Shown: positions 5,768-9,888 of the stretch, piece by piece
Layout: every line of letters begins with the position of its first letter
Position numbering within the stretch: position 1 is the first letter of the stretch
Source of the DNA: JBIOYL01 sp044870185
GTDB taxonomy: Bacteria; Actinomycetota; CALGFH01
Reading direction: 5' to 3'
Assembly (NCBI GenBank): GCA_044870185.1
Contig: JBIOYL010000419.1
Location: 1-9,888 of the forward strand
DNA length: 9,888 bases
Notes under the pieces: generated by a model
What the model saw: only the letters and a program-made list of their open reading frames with translations
What the model was told of the DNA's origin: nothing
Databases searched by the model: none
Made by a program: the position numbers and the translations under genes

Positions 5768-6806
5768 GCCGCCCGCGACCGGGCCGGCCGCCACCGACCC
5801 GGCCGCCGCGCATCCGGCCGCCGCCGACCCGGCCGTCGCCTCGGCCACAACCGTCGGGCCGGAGGGGCCGCCGTTGCGGCTGGCCACCCGCGGCAGCGCC
5901 CTCGCCCTGGCCCAGAGCCGGCTCGTCGCCGACGCGCTGGCCGCCGCCTGGCCGGGCCTGGAGGTCGAGCTGGTCGTGGTGGTCACCGAGGGCGACCGGC
6001 ACCGGGACGTGGCCACCAGCGCGCTGGGCGGCAAAGGCGCCTTCACCGCCGCGGTGCAGCGGGCGGTCCTGGACGGACGGGCGGAGCTGGCCGTCCACTC
6101 CGCCAAGGACCTGCCGGCCGCGCCGGCCGACGGCCTGGTGCTGGCCGCCGTGCCCGAGCGCGAGGACCCGCGCGACGTGCTGGTCGGCAGCCGGCGGCCG
6201 CTGCGCGACCTCGACGACCTGCCTGCGGGCGCGCGGGTCGGCACGGGCAGCCCGCGCCGCATGGCGCTGCTCGGCTTCCTGCGCCCCGACGTCGAGGTCG
6301 TGCCCATCCGCGGCAACGTCGACTCGCGTGTGCGCCGGGCGCGCTCCGGCGAGCTCGACGCGGTGGTGCTGGCCGCCGCCGGGCTGCACCGCCTGGGGCT
6401 CGCCGACGAGGCGGCCAGCCCGCTCGACCCGGCGCTGTTCACCCCGGCGCCCGGTCAGGGCTGCCTGGCCGTGGAGGCACGCGCCGACGACACCCGCGTG
6501 CTCGGGCTGGCCAGCGCGCTCACCCACCGGCCCTCCCGCGTCGCCCTGCGCGGGGAGCGGGCGTTCCTGGCCCGGCTCGGCGGGTCGTGCACCCTGCCCG
6601 CCGGCGCCCTGCTGCGCGAGGGGCCCGGCGGCCGCATCGAGCTGCACGGCTTCCTGGCCACCCCGCAGGGCAAGGGCCTGGTGCGCGAGCACCTGGCCGG
6701 CCCGGCCGACGATCCCGAGGGTCTCGGCCAGGCCCTGGCCGACCGCCTGCTGGCCGCCGGCGGCCCCGAGGTCCGCGCGCTGGTCCAGGAGGCACGCACC
6801 CGGTGA
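5751..6806 (+). CDS. hemC: Hydroxymethylbilane synthase (porphobilinogen deaminase)
   Basis: HemC joins four porphobilinogen units into hydroxymethylbilane on a covalent dipyrromethane cofactor. The core starts near residue 42 (LRLATRGSALALAQS). It carries GGKGAF (93-98), the catalytic Asp120 in HSAKDLP, cofactor-binding RVGTGSPRR (162-170), IRGNVDSR (186-193), APGQG (233-237) and the cofactor cysteine Cys280 in LGGSCTLPAGA. The 351-residue length exceeds the usual 310 or so because of a 40-residue Ala/Pro/Thr-rich N-terminal extension that resembles no targeting signal. The ATG at 5751 lies inside hemA with no ribosome site, so expression depends on coupling. No better start lies between it and the core, so the extension is probably real. 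Confidence 0.96.
   Translation: MTTVAEPPATGPAATDPAAAHPAAADPAVASATTVGPEGPPLRLATRGSALALAQSRLVADALAAAWPGLEVELVVVVTEGDRHRDVATSALGGKGAFTAAVQRAVLDGRAELAVHSAKDLPAAPADGLVLAAVPEREDPRDVLVGSRRPLRDLDDLPAGARVGTGSPRRMALLGFLRPDVEVVPIRGNVDSRVRRARSGELDAVVLAAAGLHRLGLADEAASPLDPALFTPAPGQGCLAVEARADDTRVLGLASALTHRPSRVALRGERAFLARLGGSCTLPAGALLREGPGGRIELHGFLATPQGKGLVREHLAGPADDPEGLGQALADRLLAAGGPEVRALVQEARTR
6787..6792 (+). promoter_or_regulatory. Ribosome binding site for cobA-hemD
   Basis: AGGAGG inside the end of hemC, ten bases before the GTG at 6803. It supports that start over the several hundred in-frame bases open further upstream. The GTGA overlap with the hemC stop also implies coupled translation. Confidence 0.7.
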
Positions 6807-8377
6807 CCTGGCAAGGGCCGGGAGCGCCCGGGCAAGGGTCGGGATCGCCTGGGCAAGGGCCGCCGCCCCGGCCCGAGGGCGGCACCGTCTACCTGGTCGG
6901 GGCGGGGCCGGGCGACCCGGGCCTGGTCACGGTCCGGGCGCTGGAGCTGATCGGGCAGGCGGAGGTGCTCGCCCACGACCGGCTCATCCCGCCCGGGCTG
7001 GTCGAGCTCGCGCCGCCCGGCTGCGAGCTGGTCGCCGTCGGCAAGTGGCCCGACCGCCACCAGGTGGCGCAGCCGGAGATCAACGCGCTGCTGGTGGACC
7101 GGGCCAGAGCCGGCCGGGTGGTCGTCCGGCTCAAAGGCGGCGACCCGTTCGTGCTCGGCCGGGGCGGCGAGGAGGCCGAGGCATGCACCGCCGCCGGGGT
7201 CCCGTTCGAGGTCGTGCCGGGGGTCACCTCCGCCGTCGCCGCCCCCGCCTACGCCGGCATCCCGGTCACCCACCGCGACCTGAGCCGGTCGTTCGCCGTG
7301 GTCACCGGGCACCAGGACCCGACCAGGGACGCCGACAGCCTCCCGTGGGAGGCGCTGGCCCGCATCGGCACCGTGTGCGTGCTCATGGGGGTCCGCCGGC
7401 TGGCCCAGATCGCCGAGCGCCTGACCGCCGCCGGCCGGGCCCCCGACACCCCGGCCGCCCTGGTCGAGCAGGCCACCACCCCGGCGCAGCGGGTGGTGCT
7501 GGCGACCCTGGCCACGATCGCCGCCGAGGCCGAGCGGGCCAGCATCAGCCCGCCCGCCGTGCTGGTCGTCGGCGAGGTGGCCGCCCTGCGCGAGCGGCTC
7601 GCCTGGTTCGAGCGGCGGCCGCTGCACGGCCAGACCGTGCTCGTCCCCCGCACCCGCGAGCAGGCCGGCGTGCTGTCGGCGCTGCTGCGGCGCAGGGGCG
7701 CCGTGGCGCTGGAGGTGCCGACCATCGAGGTCCGCCCGCCGGCCTCGTTCGCCGAGCTGGACGCGGCGGTCGCGCGGCTGGCCGCCGGCGCCTACGCCTG
7801 GGTGGCGCTGACCAGCCAGAACGGGGTGGCGGCGCTGCGCGGCCGGGTGGAGGCGGCCGGCCGCGACGCGCGCGCGCTCGGCGGCGTGGCGGTCGCCGCG
7901 GTGGGCCCGGCCACGCAGGCGGCCCTGCGCGACTGGGGCATCCGGCCCGACCTGGTGCCCGCCACCGCCACCACCACCGCCCTCGGCCAGGCCTTCCCGT
8001 CCGGCCGGGGTGCCGTGCTGCTCCCCCGGGCGGACCTCGCCGGCCCGGAGCTGACGGTGGCGCTGGCCGCCAAGGGCTGGTCGCCCGACGCCGTGGTGGC
8101 CTACCGCACCGTGCCGCTCGACGCCATGGCGCCCGGCGCCCGCCGGCGGCTGGACGGCGGCGAGGTGGACTGGATCGCCTTCACCGCCTCCTCCACCGTG
8201 CAGGGTTTCCTGCGCGCCTACGGCGGCCCGCCGCCCGACCGGGTGCGGGTCGCCGCGATCGGCCCGGTCACGGCCGAGGCGGCCCGGTCGGCGGGCGTGC
8301 GTGTCGACGCCGCCGCGGCCGAGCACACGATCCCCGGGCTGGTCGCCGCCATCGAGCAGGCGGTCGCCGCCACCTGA
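6803..8377 (+). CDS. Fused uroporphyrinogen-III C-methyltransferase / uroporphyrinogen-III synthase
   Basis: The 524-residue protein joins two enzymes. After a 27-residue Gly/Pro/Gln leader, residues about 28-270 are a SUMT (CobA/CysG-A) domain: VGAGPGDPGL (32-41), RLKGGDPFVLGRGGEE (109-124) and the start of PGVTSAVAAPAYAGIPVTHR (139-158). It methylates uroporphyrinogen III with S-adenosylmethionine to precorrin-2 for siroheme and cobalamin. Residues about 275-524 are the HemD domain: LVPRTREQAG (280-289), LTSQNGVAAL (336-345), FTASSTVQGF (460-469) and AIGPVTAEAA (485-494). It closes hydroxymethylbilane to uroporphyrinogen III. The same fusion sits after hemC in Streptomyces. The GTG overlaps the hemC stop (GTGA). 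Three in-frame stops follow each other at the end. hemB does not follow here. Confidence 0.95.
   Translation: MTWQGPGAPGQGSGSPGQGPPPRPEGGTVYLVGAGPGDPGLVTVRALELIGQAEVLAHDRLIPPGLVELAPPGCELVAVGKWPDRHQVAQPEINALLVDRARAGRVVVRLKGGDPFVLGRGGEEAEACTAAGVPFEVVPGVTSAVAAPAYAGIPVTHRDLSRSFAVVTGHQDPTRDADSLPWEALARIGTVCVLMGVRRLAQIAERLTAAGRAPDTPAALVEQATTPAQRVVLATLATIAAEAERASISPPAVLVVGEVAALRERLAWFERRPLHGQTVLVPRTREQAGVLSALLRRRGAVALEVPTIEVRPPASFAELDAAVARLAAGAYAWVALTSQNGVAALRGRVEAAGRDARALGGVAVAAVGPATQAALRDWGIRPDLVPATATTTALGQAFPSGRGAVLLPRADLAGPELTVALAAKGWSPDAVVAYRTVPLDAMAPGARRRLDGGEVDWIAFTASSTVQGFLRAYGGPPPDRVRVAAIGPVTAEAARSAGVRVDAAAAEHTIPGLVAAIEQAVAAT
6810..6862 (+). repeat. 21-bp tandem repeat at the start of cobA-hemD
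   Basis: Units at 6810-6830 and 6831-6851 plus an 11-base partial third copy (6852-6862), each starting GGCAAGGG. The period is a multiple of three, so the protein reads WQGPGAP, GQGSGSP, GQGPPPR. It makes an unstructured leader before the methyltransferase domain. Confidence 0.75.
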
Positions 8378-8409
8378 TTCGCCGCCACCTGATTCACCGG
8401 CACCTGACC
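8365..8409 (+). repeat. Three 15-bp tandem units over the cobA-hemD stop
   Basis: CGCCGCCACCTGATT at 8365-8379 and 8380-8394 are identical; 8395-8409 is a diverged third copy. Each holds an in-frame TGA (8375, 8390, 8405), so the gene has two backup stops created by duplication. Confidence 0.8.
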
Positions 8410-8431
8410 CGGCGGCCGGCCGGCCGCCGGG
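8408..8431 (+). terminator. Perfect 24-bp palindrome, likely terminator of the rex-hem operon
   Basis: The 24 bases are an exact palindrome of CCC, GGC, GGCC and GCC blocks, starting 30 bases after the cobA-hemD stop. It would fold to a stem of about ten G-C pairs. No T run follows, as is common for actinobacterial hairpin terminators. A second weaker stem, TCGAGG (8433-8438) with CCTCGA (8456-8461), comes right after. Confidence 0.6.
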
Positions 8432-8542
8432 ATCGAGGCCGTCACCTGGGGCGCACCTCGAACCTCACGTCCTGGGTCCGTAGCCGTTCCGGAATGTCTT
8501 CTTCCTGCCCGCCTGGGTCGTAGCCCTCATCTGCGGATTGGA
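8432..8542. other. Gap downstream of the hem operon, direct repeat only
   Basis: This part of the 382-base gap has no credible open frame. It holds a near-perfect direct repeat, CCTGGGTCCGTAGCC at 8471-8485 and CCTGGGTCGTAGCC at 8512-8525, one base different in length and 41 bases apart. A promoter for the secreted-protein gene should lie here or just downstream, but I cannot identify a convincing -35/-10 pair. Confidence 0.45.
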
Positions 8543-8619
8543 GCAGGCTGAAGGTCCCGCGCCCGGCCTTCCGGGCCGCGAATCGATGTGAGAGGGTACC
8601 TCACAGGTTCAGCGGCTGC
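8543..8619 (+). ncRNA. Predicted three-way-junction RNA in the leader of the secreted-protein gene
   Basis: Three complementary pairings nest without conflict. P1: GCAGGCTGAA (8543-8552) pairs with TTCAGC (8608-8613) and CTGC (8616-8619), ten pairs with a GG bulge. P2: CGCGCCCGG (8558-8566) with CCGGG (8571-8575) and CGCG (8577-8580), nine pairs, a one-base bulge and loop CCTT. P3: TGTGAG (8587-8592) with CTCACA (8600-8605), loop AGGGTAC. Junction strands are GGTCC, AATCGA and GG. Further stems follow: GGCAA/TTGCC (8649-8653, 8690-8694) enclosing GGGTC/GACCC (8663-8667, 8678-8682). The arrangement resembles a riboswitch-type leader, but I cannot match it to a named class, and no ligand can be read from it. 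The strand is inferred from the downstream gene; a DNA role is not excluded. Confidence 0.45.
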
Positions 8620-8759
8620 GCCCCATCCAACAAGGAGCTCCCAAGGCAGGCAAGCACGCGGAGGGTCCAACGAGTCCGACCCGAAGGGGTTGCCCGTGGC
8701 CCGAGCCCGCAGTCGGCCCGGCGGCTCCCCAGCGTCGGCCAACCTCAAGGGGGTCTGAG
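8620..8759 (+). promoter_or_regulatory. Downstream leader and possible ribosome-site sequestering stem
   Basis: These 140 bases link the predicted three-way junction to the ATG at 8760 and contain the nested stems at 8649-8694. The ribosome site AAGGGGG (8747-8753) ends six bases before the ATG. Its five Gs could pair with TCCCC at 8726-8730, four G-C pairs and one G-T wobble, hiding the site. A second CCCC at 8621-8624, just after the junction, could compete. Folding is read by eye only. Confidence 0.35.
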
Positions 8760-9227
8760 ATGAGACGACGATGGCTGGCCTGGCTGACGGGCCTGACGCT
8801 GTCGGCGGCGCTGCTCGCGCCGGCGGCCGCCTTCGCGACCCAGACCGAGACCATTCACTTCAGCGGGACCGACTCGCGCGCTTCGGCGAACCCCTGTTCG
8901 GGCGCGCCCGGGACGCTGACGATCGTGTTCTCGGGCGTCATCCACACCACTGCCCTCGAGGACGGCACCCTCCATGTGACCGGCACGATGACCGGCACGG
9001 TCACGTTCGTCCCAGACGACCCGAGCCAACCGAGCTTCACCGGCCACCTGGCCGAGTGGTTCGGCGAGAACGTGAACTCCAGCAACGCCGCCATGACCGT
9101 CGCGGAAAACGTCGTCCTGCACGGCTCCGACGGGTCGCTGGGCAAGGGGCACATCCTGTTCCATCTCACGGTGAACGCGAACGGGACGGTGACCTCGTCC
9201 ATCGACACGGACCAGCTCACCTGCTGA
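8760..9227 (+). CDS. Small secreted protein of unknown function
   Basis: The 155-residue protein has a classical signal peptide: basic MRRRW, a hydrophobic core to residue 22, and probable cleavage after AFA (24-26). The mature 129 residues are rich in Thr, Ser and alternating hydrophobic positions, suggesting an all-beta fold; LTIVFSGVIHTT and TLHVTGTMTGTVTF are clear strands. Cys46 (NPCSGAPG) and the final residue Cys155 are the only cysteines outside the leader and could form a disulfide closing the barrel or sandwich. The pattern recalls small secreted beta proteins common in actinobacteria whose role is not known; I cannot assign a named family. AAGGGGG sits six bases before the ATG. It stands alone downstream of the predicted structured leader. 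Confidence 0.8.
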   Translation: MRRRWLAWLTGLTLSAALLAPAAAFATQTETIHFSGTDSRASANPCSGAPGTLTIVFSGVIHTTALEDGTLHVTGTMTGTVTFVPDDPSQPSFTGHLAEWFGENVNSSNAAMTVAENVVLHGSDGSLGKGHILFHLTVNANGTVTSSIDTDQLTC

Positions 9228-9249
9228 GCACGGTCGGGCGGCCCGGAAG

Positions 9250-9416
9250 CTAGTTCCCGGCCTGACCAACGCGGTCGCGTGGCACTGGGCCCCGACCTGG
9301 ATCATCGGACAAATGGTGCACGCCCGGATGAGTGCCGCCTTGGAGATGCCCCGACGGGCAGCCTCGACCGCGACCGCAGCGTCGAGCGCCTCGTCGATGT
9401 GGGAGCGAGGAACGGG
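9250..9416 (-). pseudogene. Degraded ribbon-helix-helix (antitoxin-like) gene
   Basis: Read on the minus strand, 9416-9321 gives PVPRSHIDEALDAAVAVEAA followed by RRGISKAALIRA. This is the strand-helix-turn-helix of a ribbon-helix-helix DNA-binding protein such as VapB/CopG-type antitoxins. Beyond that the frame loses resemblance, while a neighbouring frame gives GVHHLSDDPGRG and stops at TAG (9252-9250), the length expected for a small antitoxin with a DDP tail. A frameshift near 9315-9320 would join them. There is no sound start: the only in-frame ATG is at 9455, without ribosome site and with 13 residues of unrelated sequence. No toxin gene adjoins it on that strand. Confidence 0.42.
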
Positions 9417-9429
9417 ATGCCGGCTCTGG

Positions 9430-9435
9430 TATGCT
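9430..9435 (+). promoter_or_regulatory. Candidate -10 box for the DUF6247-like gene
   Basis: TATGCT, four of six matches to TATAAT, preceded by TGG. It lies 33 bases before the GTG at 9469, which would give a short leader of about 27 bases. No -35 box is seen at 16-18 bases upstream, so it is weak or activator-dependent if used. Confidence 0.35.
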
Positions 9436-9456
9436 CGCGCTGTGTACCCTCTCATG

Positions 9457-9461
9457 AGGAG
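9457..9461 (+). promoter_or_regulatory. Ribosome binding site deciding the start at 9469
   Basis: AGGAG, seven bases before GTG 9469-9471. It overlaps the tail of an in-frame ATG at 9454, which itself has no ribosome site, so GTG 9469 is preferred. Confidence 0.6.
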
Positions 9462-9468
9462 TTCGCCT

Positions 9469-9765
9469 GTGCGCAGCGCTGCGGAGTCGAATGGGCCGGA
9501 GCTGGCCGATCGCGCAGGCGAAGTGCGCGCTCAATTGCCCATGGCGGAGCGAAGCCGGTTCGACGCGGAGCTGGCCAAGGCACATGACTTGCGACTGACC
9601 GGATACGTGGTGGAGGCTTGGACGCGGATGCTGCGCGTGCGCCACGAGGGCGGTCCGCGCTGGGCGGCTCTGGAAGCACGGCTGTGCCGTGGTGAGGTGC
9701 CGGCGTGGGACGGTGAGCCGTTGGAGGGTGAGCAGGCCGTCCAGCGGATTCTGCGCGATTCCTAA
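9469..9765 (+). CDS. DUF6247-like small protein
   Basis: The 98-residue product reads VRAQLPMAERSRFDAELAKA (19-38), then TGYVVEAWTRMLRVR (44-58) and a Trp-containing WAALEARLCRGEVP (65-78). This order, an opening LP-x-x-x-R-x-x-F-D-x-E segment, a central Trp-rich helix and a closing L-x-x-G-x-x-P, resembles the DUF6247 family of small actinobacterial proteins, several of which lie next to toxin-antitoxin genes. There is no membrane segment or signal peptide. Function is unknown; an antitoxin-like role is inference only. Its codons are less strictly G/C-ending than those of the hem genes, consistent with an accessory gene. The degraded ribbon-helix-helix segment lies just upstream on the other strand; no toxin follows before the window ends. 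Confidence 0.65.
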   Translation: MRSAAESNGPELADRAGEVRAQLPMAERSRFDAELAKAHDLRLTGYVVEAWTRMLRVRHEGGPRWAALEARLCRGEVPAWDGEPLEGEQAVQRILRDS

Positions 9766-9888
9766 CGTCGATTTTCACGCAGCGAATCGGACCCCGATCG
9801 GCTGCCGGCGACCTACCCTGCATCCCTTCCCTGGCAACGGATCGGACCCCAGCAGTCCGACCGGCGGATGGCACAGTCGCTGACTGTC
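9766..9888. other. Right-edge intergenic segment
   Basis: No gene is seen in these 123 bases. ATCGGACCCC occurs twice (9785-9794 and 9841-9850). The last bases form a short stem, ACAGTC (9873-9878) and GACTGT (9882-9887) around GCT, which may be a weak terminator or be part of something beyond the edge. Confidence 0.4.

Noticed and set aside
3527..6442. A 971-codon open frame on the minus strand opposite rex, hemA and hemC
   Set aside because: It is the antisense shadow of well-identified genes at very high G+C; its composition is low-complexity Arg/Gly/Ala/Ser and shows no domain.
6328..8523. A 731-codon plus-strand frame and a 623-codon minus-strand frame (6455-8326) over hemC and cobA-hemD
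   Set aside because: Both are Arg/Pro/Gly-rich out-of-frame readings of genes whose motifs are clear in another frame.
8587..8605. TGTGAG-N7-CTCACA as a CRP-type or Rex operator
   Set aside because: The TGTGA/TCACA half-sites are nine bases apart, not six. The repeat fits better as helix P3 of the nested RNA fold, though a protein site is not excluded.
8527..8854. Minus-strand frames 8527-8748 and 8609-8854
   Set aside because: No ribosome site, no recognisable protein features, and they overlap the structured leader and signal-peptide region of the plus-strand gene.
9785..9850. Repeated ATCGGACCCC as an attachment site or start of an array
   Set aside because: Only two 10-base copies, unequal context and no integrase or spacer pattern; likely chance.
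9452..9874. A 140-codon minus-strand frame opposite the DUF6247-like gene
   Set aside because: Composition is Arg/Pro/Ala-rich with no domain; the plus-strand reading has a ribosome site and family-like motifs.

Overview
The window is about three quarters G+C. Genes use GTG starts freely, G/C at third codon positions and short overlaps, and the core gene order is Rex, HemA, HemC, CobA-HemD. This combination is typical of high-GC Actinomycetota (compare rex-hemACD of Streptomyces coelicolor). I cannot name a genus. Most of the window is ordinary chromosomal housekeeping DNA; the less explained parts are the last 1.5 kb and a few boundary regions.

Layout. Left arm, minus strand: the N-terminal 174 residues of an ECF-type sigma factor cut by the window edge (1-524), a VOC/glyoxalase-fold protein (730-1152) and a sugar-phosphate isomerase/epimerase-like TIM barrel (1374-2219). 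A short divergent intergenic region (2220-2345) separates these from the plus-strand block: a seven-helix membrane protein of unknown function (2346-3065), a glutaredoxin-like protein (3204-3458), then rex (3620-4300), a possible 61-residue small protein (4311-4496), hemA (4472-5767), hemC (5751-6806) and a fused cobA-hemD (6803-8377). A perfect 24-bp palindrome 30 bases after the cobA-hemD stop closes the unit. The right arm is a 382-base gap holding a predicted three-way-junction RNA (8543-8619), a small secreted protein (8760-9227), a degraded ribbon-helix-helix antitoxin-like segment on the minus strand (about 9250-9416) and a DUF6247-like protein (9469-9765).

How the genes work together. 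HemA makes glutamate-1-semialdehyde from glutamyl-tRNA, HemC makes hydroxymethylbilane, the HemD domain closes it to uroporphyrinogen III, and the CobA domain methylates that toward precorrin-2 (siroheme and cobalamin). hemL and hemB are not in the window. Rex, an NADH/NAD+ sensor, heads the unit. Its promoter (TTGAGA, 17 bp, TAGACT at 3515-3543) carries a 12/16 match to the Streptomyces Rex operator across the -35 box, which predicts redox control of tetrapyrrole synthesis and of rex itself.

A recurring small-scale pattern is short tandem duplication at gene edges: 15 bp x3 over the cobA-hemD stop, 21 bp at the cobA-hemD start, 24 bp and 38 bp at the isomerase 3' end, and 23 bp before the glutaredoxin gene. 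I see no CRISPR array, tRNA, rRNA, insertion sequence or phage gene.
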